Positions 34,935 through 43,826 of a DNA stretch of 64,000 nucleotides are shown one piece after another. The stretch is taken from the NCBI RefSeq assembly GCF_032598905.1, contig NZ_CP122458.1, positions 8,147,001 to 8,211,000 of the forward strand, in the 5' to 3' direction. The position numbers and the translations under genes are program-made. The notes beneath the pieces were generated by a model. The model did not search any database. It was not told where the DNA came from and saw nothing but the letters and a program-made list of their open reading frames with translations. Origin of the DNA: Streptomyces sp. 11x1 (lineage in GTDB: Bacteria; Actinomycetota; Actinomycetes; Streptomycetales; Streptomycetaceae). Position 1 is the stretch's first letter; every line of letters begins with the position of its first letter.

Positions 34935-35564
34935 ATGCTGAAAGTGGGTCTGACCGGCGGCATCGGGGCCGGCAAGAGCGAGGTGTCGCGGCTGCTGGTG
35001 GAGTGCGGCGCCGTACTGATCGACGCCGACCGCATCGCGCGCGAGGTCGTCGCACCAGGTACCCCCGGGCTCGCGGCGGTCGTCGAGACCTTCGGCGAGG
35101 GCGTCCTCGCGCCCGACGGGGGCCTGGACCGCCCCAAGCTGGGCTCCCTCGTGTTCGCGGACCCGGAGAAGCTCGCCGCGCTGAACGCGATCGTGCACCC
35201 GCTGGTGGGCGCCCGCTCCAGAGAGCTGGAGAGCGCCGCCGCCGAGGACTCCGTCGTCGTCCACGACGTCCCCCTGCTCGCCGAGAACGGCCTCGCCCCG
35301 CTGTACGACCTGGTGGTCGTCGTGGACGCGGCCCCCGAGACCCAGCTCGACCGCCTGGTACGGCTGCGCGGCATGACGGAGGAGGACGCCCGCGCGCGCA
35401 TGGCCGCCCAGGCGACCCGCGAGAAGCGGCTGGAGATCGCGGACATCGTCGTCGACAACGACGTCCCCCTCGACGCGCTGCGGCGACGGGTGCGGGAGGT
35501 GTGGGCGGACCTCACCCGGCGGGCCCACTCGTCCCACGAGCAAACCGAACGCACGCAGGAATAG
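34935..35564 (+). CDS. coaE: Dephospho-CoA kinase
   Basis: A 209-aa kinase for the last step of coenzyme A synthesis, phosphorylating the 3'-hydroxyl of dephospho-CoA. The P-loop is [19 protein letters not shown] (residues 3-21), followed by the CoaE substrate loop [19 protein letters not shown] and [19 protein letters not shown]. It sits between the PAC2 gene and a TPR gene, in the common actinobacterial order after rpsA. Confidence 0.96.
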   Translation: MLKVGLTGGIGAGKSEVSRLLVECGAVLIDADRIAREVVAPGTPGLAAVVETFGEGVLAPDGGLDRPKLGSLVFADPEKLAALNAIVHPLVGARSRELESAAAEDSVVVHDVPLLAENGLAPLYDLVVVVDAAPETQLDRLVRLRGMTEEDARARMAAQATREKRLEIADIVVDNDVPLDALRRRVREVWADLTRRAHSSHEQTERTQE

Positions 35565-35613
35565 CGGGGTCCCAGGGGGCGTTGAACCGTCCCAGCAAGG
35601 GAAGGACTCAGCC

Positions 35614-35994
35614 GTGCCCGAGACCAGCGGTTCCACCGGACGTAGCCCTCAGACGCATGTCATCGACTTCCGCGCCGCCGAGCAACTGCTCGCCGCGAAC
35701 GACCCGCGGGGCGCGGTCAAGCTGCTCGACCGAGTCATAGCCGAGCACCCCGAGAACACGGCCGCCCGGCTGCTGCGTGCCCGCGCCTTCTTCGCCGCGG
35801 CCCAACTGCGGCCCGCCGAGCTGGAGTTCACGATCGTCCTGGAGCGTGAACCGGACAACGCGTTCGCGCACTTCGCCCTGGCCCGCACCTATCAGCGCCA
35901 GGCCCGCCCCGACCAGGCCAAGCGCCACTTCCGGCTCGCCGCGGCCCTCGACCCGAACCCGCAGTACGTGGAAGCGGCCCGGTTCGACTCCTGA
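35614..35994 (+). CDS. Tetratricopeptide repeat protein
   Basis: A 126-aa soluble protein with about three TPR units: VIDFRAAEQLLAANDPRGAV, VIAEHPENTAARLLRARAFF and VLEREPDNAFAHFALARTYQ, then RPDQAKRHFRLAAALDPNPQ. It should act as a protein-protein scaffold. The GTG at 35614 has GGGAAGGA upstream. It follows coaE by 49 nt, an association seen in other actinomycetes. Confidence 0.88.
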   Translation: MPETSGSTGRSPQTHVIDFRAAEQLLAANDPRGAVKLLDRVIAEHPENTAARLLRARAFFAAAQLRPAELEFTIVLEREPDNAFAHFALARTYQRQARPDQAKRHFRLAAALDPNPQYVEAARFDS

Positions 35995-36009
35995 CGGCCG
36001 GGCCCGCCG

Positions 36010-36273
36010 CTACGGGTGGGGCCCCGGCGGGTCGTAGGGTGGGATGTCGCGGCCCGGCTGGTAGTGCGGTCCCTGACGGATGTGGCGCACGACCATCACC
36101 AGGTCGACGGTGATGATCAGCCACAGCACTCCGCAGGCGACGGCCCAGCCGGGACGGCCGGCCAGAGCGAACGCCGCTGTCCCGGCGATCGCCCAGATCA
36201 GGCCCCATACGCTCAGCCAGAGTCGCATCCGCAGAGGACTGCGCGCTGTCGTCGGTTCACTGCCGGTACGCAT
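36010..36273 (-). CDS. DUF6343-type small membrane protein
   Basis: An 87-aa protein with two hydrophobic helices (LWLSVWGLIWAIAGTAAFAL and WAVACGVLWLIITVDLVMVV) and a conserved-looking C-terminal segment RHIRQGPHYQPGRDIPPY. The pattern matches the small Streptomyces family DUF6343 (from memory). It converges on the TPR gene with only 15 nt between them. Function unknown. Confidence 0.8.
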   Translation of the reverse strand: MRTGSEPTTARSPLRMRLWLSVWGLIWAIAGTAAFALAGRPGWAVACGVLWLIITVDLVMVVRHIRQGPHYQPGRDIPPYDPPGPHP

Positions 36274-36359
36274 CGGATCGCCACTCCTCCTCGTCCTACT
36301 CGGAAACGTACTCCCCGTCCCACGCGTTTCTCCAGGAGACCGAGCGAAACGGGGAGACG

Positions 36360-37355
36360 ATGGCGCTGTTGGACGCGGTGCGGGCGGACGAGAGGCTCGC
36401 CGACTGGCTGCGGAGCCTGGAGGAGAGCGGGAGCGCCTCCACGGCGGACGCGCGGCTGCCGGACGCCGAGGACGAACTGGTCGACGCGCTGCTGGACCTC
36501 GCCGTGCCGTACGAGGACGTCAACGACCTGGTCGCGTCGCGCCGCACGCTGACGGCCGACGAGGGTGCGACCTGGCTGTTCGGGCGGTGCGTCGACGCTC
36601 TGGTGCGGGACATGGGGAAGGTCGGCAAGGGTCCGAGGCTCCTGCCGCTGCCCCTGGAGTCGGGCACGCTCGGCCGCTACTTCCAGGTGTACGTCTTCGT
36701 GGCGGCGCTCCCGTACGTGCGCGCGTACCACCGGGAGCGCGGGATCCCCGACGACGTCTCCCGGCGCACCCTGGCCGACCTGGGCCGCGGCCTGGTGCTG
36801 CACCGTCGGCGGTACGGCGTGGGCGGGCTGGTCGCGCCGACCTGGTTCTCTCTGCATTTCCACGGGGAGCTGTTCCAGCTCGGCCGGCTGCAGTACCAGC
36901 GAGCCCGGGTGGGCGGACGGGAAGGTGTCGCGCTGGCGGCGGCGGGCCTCGCCCTGGGACCTGGGGAACCCTGCCTCGACCTGCACATCCCCGACTACGC
37001 GGGGCCCCTGACCCCGCAGGCGTGCGACAGGTCGCTGGCGTCGGCCCACGACTTCTTCGCCCGGCGCTTCCCCGAGGAGCGGTACACGGCGGGCTGCTGC
37101 CACTCCTGGCTCCTCGACCCGCAGCTGGCCCGGTACCTGCCGGCGGACTCCAACATCGTCCGGTTCCAGCAGCGGTTCCGGGTCGCCGGCGGCACCGGCG
37201 AACCCGAGGACCACCTGCCGGTCCGTTTCGTGTTCGGGGACCCCGACCTGCCGGTGGAGACCCTGCCGCGCCGCACGCGTCTCGAACGGGCCGTGGGCGA
37301 TCATCTGCGCGCGGGCGGGCACTGGTACAGCGGGCACGGCTGGTTCGCCTGGTGA
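36360..37355 (+). CDS. Acyltransferase domain-containing protein (GNAT-like, DUF5596 type)
   Basis: A 331-aa soluble protein. The N-terminal helical region contains LVDALLDLAVPYEDVNDLV. The C-terminal GNAT-like half has SLHFHGELFQLGRLQYQRAR, EPCLDLHIPDYAGPLTPQAC and YTAGCCHSWLLDPQLARYLP. These match the two-domain acyltransferase family with NAT_N and GNAT_C domains. Substrate unknown. The ATG at 36360 has GGGGAG upstream. Divergent from the DUF6343 gene. Confidence 0.82.
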   Translation: MALLDAVRADERLADWLRSLEESGSASTADARLPDAEDELVDALLDLAVPYEDVNDLVASRRTLTADEGATWLFGRCVDALVRDMGKVGKGPRLLPLPLESGTLGRYFQVYVFVAALPYVRAYHRERGIPDDVSRRTLADLGRGLVLHRRRYGVGGLVAPTWFSLHFHGELFQLGRLQYQRARVGGREGVALAAAGLALGPGEPCLDLHIPDYAGPLTPQACDRSLASAHDFFARRFPEERYTAGCCHSWLLDPQLARYLPADSNIVRFQQRFRVAGGTGEPEDHLPVRFVFGDPDLPVETLPRRTRLERAVGDHLRAGGHWYSGHGWFAW

Positions 37356-37466
37356 GGTCCGCGCCCCGCGCGAGCCGGGGCGCCGCGGAGCGCGACCGGG
37401 CAGGGTTCACCTCATCGGGTGATGCATGACAGGAACGGCCCCTGCGCGCCCGGCCGTTGGACGGAT

Positions 37467-38159
37467 ATGAGCATTCAGATGCGTGAAGGGTACGGGGGGA
37501 CCGGGCCCGGAGCGATCACCCCGGACGGCTGCGCGGTCGAGCTGTACACGCGGCTGCCGGTGGGCGACGAACCGGAGGTGATCGCGGGAGTCGCGCCCGA
37601 GGGTGCGCGCATTCTCGAACTGGGCTGCGGGGTGGGCCGGATGACCCACCCCCTGATCGAGCGGGGGTTCACCGTCACGGCCGTCGACGAGTCGGCGGAG
37701 ATGCTGGAGCGGGTGCGCGGCGCCCGCACGGTGCACGCCTCGATCGAGGAACTCGACCTCGGTGAGAAGTTCGACGTGGTGCTGCTCGCCTCCTTCCTCG
37801 TCCACACCGCGGACCCCGAGGTGCGGAGGGGGATGCTCGCGACCTGTCTGCGGCATCTCGCGGACGACGGCTTCGTACTGATCCAGCGCGAGGGGGAGGA
37901 CTATCACACCAACGTCCCCCGGGAACGGGTCGATCCCCGAGGCTTCACCGTCCGCATAGCGTCGACCGAGCCGATCGGGGACGGGGTCCACTCGGTGTTC
38001 GCGGAGTACTTCTTCCCGGACGGCGAATGGACTCAGACGTTCCGCTCACGCCCCCTGACCAAGGAGCAGTTCGAGGAGGCGCTGGCGGAGTCGGGGCTGA
38101 CGGTGGACCGGTATCTGACGGAGGACCGGATCTGGGTGACGGCGGTGCCCGTGGGGTGA
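37467..38159 (+). CDS. Class I SAM-dependent methyltransferase
   Basis: A 230-aa methyltransferase with motif I ARILELGCGVGRMTHPLI, the acidic residue in VTAVDESAEMLERV, and FDVVLLASFLVHTADPEV. The C-terminal part (about 150-230) is beta-rich, as in small-molecule methyltransferases. Substrate unknown. I chose the ATG at 37467 with GGACGGAT nearby rather than 37419, which has no ribosome site. Confidence 0.85.
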   Translation: MSIQMREGYGGTGPGAITPDGCAVELYTRLPVGDEPEVIAGVAPEGARILELGCGVGRMTHPLIERGFTVTAVDESAEMLERVRGARTVHASIEELDLGEKFDVVLLASFLVHTADPEVRRGMLATCLRHLADDGFVLIQREGEDYHTNVPRERVDPRGFTVRIASTEPIGDGVHSVFAEYFFPDGEWTQTFRSRPLTKEQFEEALAESGLTVDRYLTEDRIWVTAVPVG

Positions 38160-38279
38160 GCGGCCCGACCGGGGCGGGAATCTCGGCGTGAATTGTGTTC
38201 GGGCGGCGATGAGTTCGGGGGAGTGGTCCGGTCTACCTCTGTGACAGCGCATCCTCAACCGCTTCCCACAGGAGATCCC

Positions 38280-38714
38280 ATGTCCGAGACCACCGCTCCC
38301 GTCGTCCGTACCGAGGCCACCGCGCGCGGTAAGGGCGCGCGCATCTCGCTGCGCGCGCTGCAGATCGCGCTCGCGCTGTTCTACGGGTTCGCGAGCGCGT
38401 TGCCCAAGCTGATCGCACACCCGTCGGCCGTCGAGTCCTTCGACACGCTCGGCTGGGGCAGCGCGGGGATGTACACCATCGGCCTGCTCGAACTGGCGGG
38501 TGCCGTCGGGCTGTTGATCCCCGTACTGGCTCCGGTCGCGGCGGTGTCGCTGAGCGCCCTGATGGTGGGGGCGTTCATCACACAGATCACCGCCTTCGGC
38601 GGGGAGTACGCGGCGACACCGCTCATCCTGATCGTGCCGCTCGCCCTGATCGCCTGGGTGCGACGCCAGGACGCGACCGGCCTGACGAAGCTCGCGCGCG
38701 GCCGCCGGGCGTGA
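38280..38714 (+). CDS. DoxX family membrane protein
   Basis: A 144-aa protein with four hydrophobic helices, starting after a polar N-terminus: LRALQIALALFYGFASALP, TIGLLELAGAVGLLIPVLA, VAAVSLSALMVGAFITQITA and TPLILIVPLALIAWV. The LPKL motif after helix 1 and the compact four-helix form are DoxX-like. Function uncertain; some relatives take part in thiol or redox homeostasis. The ATG at 38280 has CAGGAGA upstream. Confidence 0.85.
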   Translation: MSETTAPVVRTEATARGKGARISLRALQIALALFYGFASALPKLIAHPSAVESFDTLGWGSAGMYTIGLLELAGAVGLLIPVLAPVAAVSLSALMVGAFITQITAFGGEYAATPLILIVPLALIAWVRRQDATGLTKLARGRRA

Positions 38715-38727
38715 TCGTCGTGACGGA

Positions 38728-39237
38728 TCAGGTGGGGCGGCGGTGACGGTCGGCGTTGGCCGCCTCGGCCAGGCCCCGCAGGCGCTCCATGTCCCGCCGG
38801 TCGCGCTTGGTCGGGCGGCCCGTGCCCCGGTCACGGATGCCCGCGGGGGCGACGGCCTCGCGGGGCGGGGGCGGCGGGGAGTTGTCGACGTAGCACTCGG
38901 CGGCGACGGGCGCGCCGACCCGCTTGCGGATCAGACGCCGCACGATCACGATCCGCTCGTGGCCCCCGGCCTGGCGCAGCCGGACCTCGTCGCCGACGCG
39001 CACCGCGTACGCGGGCTTGACGCGTTCGCCGTTGACGCGGACGTGGCCGCCCCGGCAGGCGGTGGCGCCCATCGAACGGGTCTTGACCAGGCGCACGGAC
39101 CAGATCCAGCTGTCGACGCGCACGCTCTCGCCGCTCACCGGTCGGGCCGCCTCGGCCGACGCCGCCGCAGACCTGTCGGAGCCCCCGCTCGTCGCGGCCG
39201 GATCCTCCGCCCGCTCCTGCGTACCTTCAGAAGCCAT
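38728..39237 (-). CDS. S4-domain RNA-binding protein (Hsp15/HslR-like)
   Basis: A 169-aa protein. A low-complexity N-terminus of about 40 residues precedes the S4 domain: VRVDSWIWSVRLVKTRSMGA, TACRGGHVRVNGERVKPAY and VRVGDEVRLRQ. The C-terminus is Arg-rich and basic. Hsp15-like proteins bind stalled 50S subunits carrying nascent peptidyl-tRNA. It converges on the DoxX gene (13 nt between stops) and is divergent from the uracil-DNA glycosylase gene. Confidence 0.88.
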   Translation of the reverse strand: MASEGTQERAEDPAATSGGSDRSAAASAEAARPVSGESVRVDSWIWSVRLVKTRSMGATACRGGHVRVNGERVKPAYAVRVGDEVRLRQAGGHERIVIVRRLIRKRVGAPVAAECYVDNSPPPPPREAVAPAGIRDRGTGRPTKRDRRDMERLRGLAEAANADRHRRPT

Positions 39238-39300
39238 GCCTCGACCTTAGCTCCCGGCCCGCCGCACGGGGGAGGCGATCACCGGACGTACCGTGGAGGA

Positions 39301-40062
39301 ATGGACGGCGGCGGCAGCGATGGTGGCGGCGTGGTGGCCGGCGGAGGCGGTGCGGGCGGCGGGAAGGGCACCGGGTTGGCCGCGCTGGACGCGCGGATCA
39401 CCGGATGCCGGGTCTGTCCCCGGTTGGTCGAGTGGCGGGAAGAGGTGGCGCGCACCCGGCGGGCAGCGTTCGCCGACCAGGAGTACTGGGGGCGGCCGGT
39501 ACCGGGCTTCGGGCCGCCCGACGCCGCGCTGCTGATCGTCGGGCTCGCGCCGGCCGCGCACGGGGCGAACCGGACGGGGCGGATGTTCACCGGCGACCGT
39601 TCGGGCGACGTGCTGTACGCGGCGCTGCACGACGTGGGCCTGGCCTCGCGCGCCACGGCGGTCGCCGTGGACGACGGGCTGGAGCTCTACGGCGTGCGCA
39701 TCACCTCACCCGTGCACTGCGCGCCGCCCGCCAACAAGCCGACGCCCGAGGAACGCGACACCTGTCGGCCGTGGCTTGTCCGGGAGCTGGAGCTGCTGCG
39801 GCCGACGCTGCGGGCCGTGGTCGTGCTCGGCGCCTTCGGCTGGCAGGCCGCGCTGCCCGCGCTCGCCCAGGCAGGCTGGGACGTGCCCCGGCCCCGGCCC
39901 GTCTTCGGGCACGGCACCCACGTACCACTCGACGGGCTCGACCTCTTCGGCTGCTTCCACGTCAGCCAGCGCAACACGTTCACCGGCCGCCTGACCCCCG
40001 CCATGCTGCGGGACGTCCTGCGGACGGCGGCGCGGTCGGCGGGGCTGACGGTCACGACGTAG
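39301..40062 (+). CDS. Uracil-DNA glycosylase, family 5 (UDGb)
   Basis: A 253-aa base-excision repair enzyme. After a Gly-rich N-terminus, GCRVCPRLVEWREE carries two cysteines of the Fe-S cluster. Motif 1 is LIVGLAPAAHGANRTGRMFT, the UDGb signature, which lacks the catalytic Asp/Asn of family 4. Two more cysteines appear in VHCAPPANKPTPEERDTC, and the C-terminal motif is CFHVSQRNTFTGRLT. It should excise uracil and possibly other deaminated bases. TACCGT ends 7 nt before the ATG and GGAGGA abuts it, so a leaderless mRNA is likely. Confidence 0.9.
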   Translation: MDGGGSDGGGVVAGGGGAGGGKGTGLAALDARITGCRVCPRLVEWREEVARTRRAAFADQEYWGRPVPGFGPPDAALLIVGLAPAAHGANRTGRMFTGDRSGDVLYAALHDVGLASRATAVAVDDGLELYGVRITSPVHCAPPANKPTPEERDTCRPWLVRELELLRPTLRAVVVLGAFGWQAALPALAQAGWDVPRPRPVFGHGTHVPLDGLDLFGCFHVSQRNTFTGRLTPAMLRDVLRTAARSAGLTVTT

Positions 40063-40124
40063 TCGCGGGGAAGGTGCGCCCCGCCCCTGCGGAAAACTGG
40101 CTGTCGGCCTCCGCGTACGCCGGT

Positions 40125-40130
40125 TAGGGT
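40125..40130 (+). promoter_or_regulatory. Candidate -10 element of a leaderless pip promoter
   Basis: TAGGGT ends 7 nt before the ATG at 40137; no Shine-Dalgarno precedes the ATG. CTGTCG at 40101-40106 is a weak -35 candidate with 18-nt spacing. Confidence 0.5.
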
Positions 40131-40136
40131 CACGCA

Positions 40137-41102
40137 ATGCCTCTCTATCCGGAGATCGAACCGTACGACCGCGGCATGCTCGATGTCGGGGACGGCAACC
40201 GCGTGTACTGGGAGGTCTGCGGAAATCCGCGGGGAAAGCCCGCGGTCGTGCTGCACGGCGGGCCGGGTTCCCGGGCCAACGCCTGGTTCCCCCGGCTCTT
40301 CGATCCCGAGGCGTACCGGATCGTGCTGCTCGACCAGCGGGGCTGCGGGCGTTCGACGCCGCCGGCGAGCGCGTACGAGACCGACATGGGCGTCAACACC
40401 ACGGACCGGCTGATCGCCGACCTGGAGCTGCTGCGAGGGCACCTCGGGATCGGGCGGTGGCTGGTGTGGGGTGTGTCGTGGGGGTCGGCGCTCGGCCTGC
40501 GGTACACCCAGACGCACCCGGAGGCCGTGACGGAGCTGGTCCTCACCGGTGTCGCCACCGGGTCCGACGCCGAAGTCGCCCTGCTGACCAGGGGACTGGG
40601 GCAGTTCTTCCCGGAGGCGTTCGCACGGTTCCTGGCCGAGCTGCCCGAGGAGGAGCGGGACGGGAATCTGCCGGCCGCCTACAACCGGTTGCTCGAGTCG
40701 CCCGACGAGGCCGTGCGGGCGCGGGCCGCGCGGGCCTGGACGGACTGGGAGACGGCGATCGCGGCGCAGCCGCCCCGCTCCGTGCCGCGCTACGAGGACC
40801 CGGTCTTCCGCTACGGCTTCGCCCGTACCGTCACCCACTACTGGGGCAACGGCCACTTCCTCGGCGACGGCGGCGAGGACGGTGTGGTCCTGCGTGACGC
40901 CCCGCTGCTCAAGGGCATCCCGGGCACCCTCGTCCAGGGCAGCCTCGACCCCGGCAACCTCCTCGGTGTCGTCTGGCGGCTCCACCATGCCTGGCCCGGC
41001 AGCGAGTTGATCCTCGTCGACGACGTGGGGCACGACGCGGGCGCGCCGGACATGGCGGAGACGCTGGTGGCGGCCACGGACCGCTACGCCGCGAACGGCT
41101 GA
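40137..41102 (+). CDS. pip: Prolyl aminopeptidase
   Basis: A 321-aa alpha/beta-hydrolase peptidase (family S33) that removes N-terminal proline. The oxyanion region is VVLHGGPGSRANAWF, followed by IVLLDQRGCGRSTPP. The nucleophile Ser sits in WGVSWGSALGLRYTQ, the Asp in VQGSLDPGNLLG and the His in DVGHDAGAPD, completing the triad. Length and motifs are typical of cytosolic Pip. Convergent with the following LamG protein gene. Confidence 0.94.
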   Translation: MPLYPEIEPYDRGMLDVGDGNRVYWEVCGNPRGKPAVVLHGGPGSRANAWFPRLFDPEAYRIVLLDQRGCGRSTPPASAYETDMGVNTTDRLIADLELLRGHLGIGRWLVWGVSWGSALGLRYTQTHPEAVTELVLTGVATGSDAEVALLTRGLGQFFPEAFARFLAELPEEERDGNLPAAYNRLLESPDEAVRARAARAWTDWETAIAAQPPRSVPRYEDPVFRYGFARTVTHYWGNGHFLGDGGEDGVVLRDAPLLKGIPGTLVQGSLDPGNLLGVVWRLHHAWPGSELILVDDVGHDAGAPDMAETLVAATDRYAANG

Positions 41103-41139
41103 GCGTCACAGGACCGGGGCCGCCGGGAACGGCCGGGCG

Positions 41140-42606
41140 TCAGACGACGCGGGCCGCCGAGATGGGCCGGGCACCGACGGTGTGGTCCGGCGAGGCGCCG
41201 TAGGAGCTCCAGCGGTAGCGGGAGAAGAGACCGGTGGAGTTCGAGGCGTAGAACATCATGTGGCCGATTCCCACGCCTTCGAGGTCCTCGCCGCGGCCGA
41301 TCATCCGGGTGTCGGGGTGGGTGGTGGCGCTGGGCTGCCCGTACACCCCGTGCGGGGAGGACGTCATGTCGATGACCTCGATCGCGTACTGGGTCTCGCC
41401 GTCCTTCACACCGGTCCCCGTGTAGACGCCCTTCACCTCGCGGACCATCACGATGTGCCCGGTGGCGTCCGTGACCTCGGGGCCGTACTCGATCGCGATC
41501 AGGTCGCCCGGCAGCAGGTCGGCGACCTTGCGGACGGGCTGGAAGTGGGGACCGCCGCGGCCCCGGGCGAAGGCGTCGCGGTAGTCGGCGGCCTCGGGGA
41601 TGCCGTCGTCGAAGTGCTGCCGGAAGTAGTCCGCGGTGGCCCAGCCGTAGGTGTGCCTGAGCACCCAGGTGACGAAGGACGAGCAGCGGGCCCGCGCCAC
41701 CCAGCTGGTCAGGTCGCCGGGCGTGCCCCAGGTGACCGTGGACGAGGCGCCGACCAGGTACTCGTTGTTCCGGGCGGCGGTACGGCCGCTGACGAGGGAC
41801 ACCTCGTCGGCGTCGAGGGCCCGCCCGTACGCCCTCACGTCGTCCACCGAACCCTTGAAGCGGTTCACCGGGGCGCCGTCCCACTTGGCACGGCCTATGT
41901 TGAAGCCCTGCGGGGAGGCCCAGGACAGGGTGGCGGCGGCGCTGCCCTGGAGTTCGCCGTTCACATACAGGTGGATGTGGGTGCCGTCCCACACTCCGGT
42001 CAGATGGGTCCACGTGCCGAGCGAGGCGGCCGTGGCGGCGATGGCCGAGACCTTGGTGCTCCGGTCCTCGCCGCGGACCTTGAACGCCCAGGTCCGGAAC
42101 TCCGGGTCGTACTGGAGCAGGAAACGGCTGGCGTTCGTGCCGTCCTGGCTGACGGCCGTGTACATGTTCGCCGGATCGGCGGGTGCGTCGCCGTCCGCGA
42201 GCCGGACCCGGGCCGAGACCGTGAACGGGGCCGTGGTGTCGAGGACGGAGCCCGTCGTGGCGTACGCCGTGGACGTGCCGTCGAAGGTGAGTTCGCCGCC
42301 CGCGCGGAGGGTGGTCCAGGAGGCGCCGGAGCCCAGGGTGAGGGGGTGGTCGCGGCCGGAGCGGTCGGCGCCCGTGCCGTCCAGCGGCCAGTGCCCGACG
42401 AGGCCGCCCGGCAGATGGCCCGCCGCCAGCAGCCGCTGGTAGTGCACCATCCGCTCGGCCTCCACCAGGTGCGGCGTGGTGACGGGGGTGAACGGAGTGT
42501 CGAGCGGTGAGTCCGCCGCCGCGCTGCCCGCGCTCGGCGCCACCCCTGTGAACGCCCCCGCGCCCACGATCGCCGCTCCGCCCAACAGCCCGCGTCTGCT
42601 GACCAT
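41140..42606 (-). CDS. Exported LamG-domain plus NlpC/CHAP-like protein
   Basis: A 488-aa protein. It begins MVSRRGLLGGAAIVGAG, a twin-arginine signal. Residues about 70-275 form a LamG/concanavalin-A-like jelly roll (GLVGHWPLDGTGADRSGRDH, ATAASLGTWTHLTGVWDG, FKGSVDDVRAYGRALDADE). The C-terminal half has VARARCSSFVTWVLRHTYGW with a likely catalytic Cys, DLLPGDLIAIEYG and GHIVMVREV with a likely His. That is the layout of papain-like NlpC/P60 or CHAP hydrolases. It may be a secreted cell-wall or glycan-binding hydrolase. A GTG at 42612 is an alternative start. Confidence 0.78.
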   Translation of the reverse strand: MVSRRGLLGGAAIVGAGAFTGVAPSAGSAAADSPLDTPFTPVTTPHLVEAERMVHYQRLLAAGHLPGGLVGHWPLDGTGADRSGRDHPLTLGSGASWTTLRAGGELTFDGTSTAYATTGSVLDTTAPFTVSARVRLADGDAPADPANMYTAVSQDGTNASRFLLQYDPEFRTWAFKVRGEDRSTKVSAIAATAASLGTWTHLTGVWDGTHIHLYVNGELQGSAAATLSWASPQGFNIGRAKWDGAPVNRFKGSVDDVRAYGRALDADEVSLVSGRTAARNNEYLVGASSTVTWGTPGDLTSWVARARCSSFVTWVLRHTYGWATADYFRQHFDDGIPEAADYRDAFARGRGGPHFQPVRKVADLLPGDLIAIEYGPEVTDATGHIVMVREVKGVYTGTGVKDGETQYAIEVIDMTSSPHGVYGQPSATTHPDTRMIGRGEDLEGVGIGHMMFYASNSTGLFSRYRWSSYGASPDHTVGARPISAARVV

Positions 42607-42678
42607 GCCCACTTCCCAACCAACTTGATGAATGCCCGCGTTGACGGTCGGCAGTGTAGGCAGGGGCGTGGCCGGGGT

Positions 42679-43060
42679 TCACCGGGATTCTGGCCGGCCC
42701 CTCCCGTCCACGCCGTCCTCGTTGTTCTCGCCGTCCTCGTCGAACAGATGCCGCACGGTCGACCGGTAGCTGGTCCGGACGTGGGCGGGGGCGTGCGCAC
42801 GGGCGCGTTCGGGGTCGCCGGAGGCGATGGTGTCGTACAACTCGCGGTGCTCAGGGCGGAGTTGGGGTCACTCCTCGTTGCGCCGGGTCATCCAGCGCAG
42901 GCGGCCCGCGACGGGTTCGAGGGCCTCGATCAGCAGGCCGCTTCCGGCCATGGCGATGATGCGGTCGTGCAGTCGGCTGTTGATGTCCGTGATCGACTCC
43001 GCGTCCTCCGCCTCGGTGGCGGCGGCCGCCTCGGCGAGGAGCCGCTCGAGCCTCCCGCCC
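42679..43060 (-). pseudogene. Remnant of a GntR/FadR-type regulator (FCD domain only)
   Basis: Reading the minus strand from about 43060, RLERLLAEAAAATEAEDAES continues into INSRLHDRIIAMAGSGLLIE, typical of the FCD ligand domain. After MTRRNEE an in-frame TGA appears, and the same frame then resumes with PEHRELYDTIASGDPERARA to a stop at 42679. The N-terminal winged helix is gone. A truncated gene with a nonsense mutation is the simplest reading. Confidence 0.75.
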
Positions 43061-43192
43061 ACCCCGCCGCATCCGAATTCCGGTGGCCGGTGGGCCGGAG
43101 GGGTGGAGTGCGGAAAGCCGGAGTGGGGAGGGCGAGGGGCGCCGGGAGCCGGGGCCGGGAGCTGCGACAAGGGCGTGGGGCGAGCACGCCGG

Positions 43193-43740
43193 TCAGTCGT
43201 CCGACGGCACGACGGTGGGCTGACCCGCGAGGATGCCGCCGTCCAGGACGAATTCGGAGCCCGTCGAGAACGTGGCGTCGGCGATGACGAAGAGCACCAT
43301 GCGCGCGACCTCCTCGGGGTTCCCCGAACCGGGGGAGCGGCTGCCCGGCCGTGCCGGCGTCGCCGAATCCGGCCGTCGTCGGGGGCCAGCTCCAGCGCCG
43401 CCGTCCTCGTGAGCCCGCGCAGGCCCCATCTGCTCGCGGCGTACGCGCCGATGTCCGCGTACGAGGTCAAGCCCGGCCAGGGAAGAGATGTTCACGATCA
43501 CCCCGCCCCCGCCCCCGGCCCGGCGCAGCGAGGGCGCCACCGCGCGCATGCCCAGCCACGGACCCTGCAGATTGACGTCGAGGACGCGGCGGAACGAGGC
43601 GAGGGACTACTGCTCCATCGAGCCCCACTCGGCGATTCCCGCGTCGTTCACCAGCACCGACACCGGTCCCAGGTCCCGCTCCACCTCGGCCGTCGTCCGC
43701 CGAGCTCCGCCGCCAGTTCCGCCGCCGCGGACGTCGGCTG
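43193..43740 (-). pseudogene. Decayed short-chain dehydrogenase/reductase gene
   Basis: SDR pieces appear in order on the minus strand but in different frames: LGPVSVLVNDAGIAEWGSME, an in-frame TAG, RRVLDVNLQGPWLGMRAVAP, GGVIVNISSLAGL, a frameshift, SYADIGAYAASRWGLRGLTR (altered active-site region), another frameshift, and ATFSTGSEFVLDGGILAG to the stop at 43193. The N-terminal cofactor-binding motif is missing. At least one stop and two frameshifts make it non-functional. It lies next to the GntR remnant on the same strand. Confidence 0.8.
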
Positions 43741-43813
43741 CCGAATAGCGCTGCGAAATGCTGCTCCGATGGTGCTCCGAAATAATCCTTCGAAAAGGGG
43801 GTCGTTTCGCTGT

Positions 43814-43819
43814 TACCGT
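43814..43819 (+). promoter_or_regulatory. Candidate -10 element for the conserved unknown gene
   Basis: TACCGT ends 8 nt before the GTG at 43827. The intervening sequence has no Shine-Dalgarno, so the mRNA is probably leaderless. Confidence 0.5.
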
Positions 43820-43826
43820 CTTCCGC

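Noticed and set aside
41084..42682. A 532-codon minus-strand frame overlapping the LamG protein gene
   Set aside because: Arg/Pro/Gly-rich translation in the wrong frame of a gene with clear signal peptide and domains.
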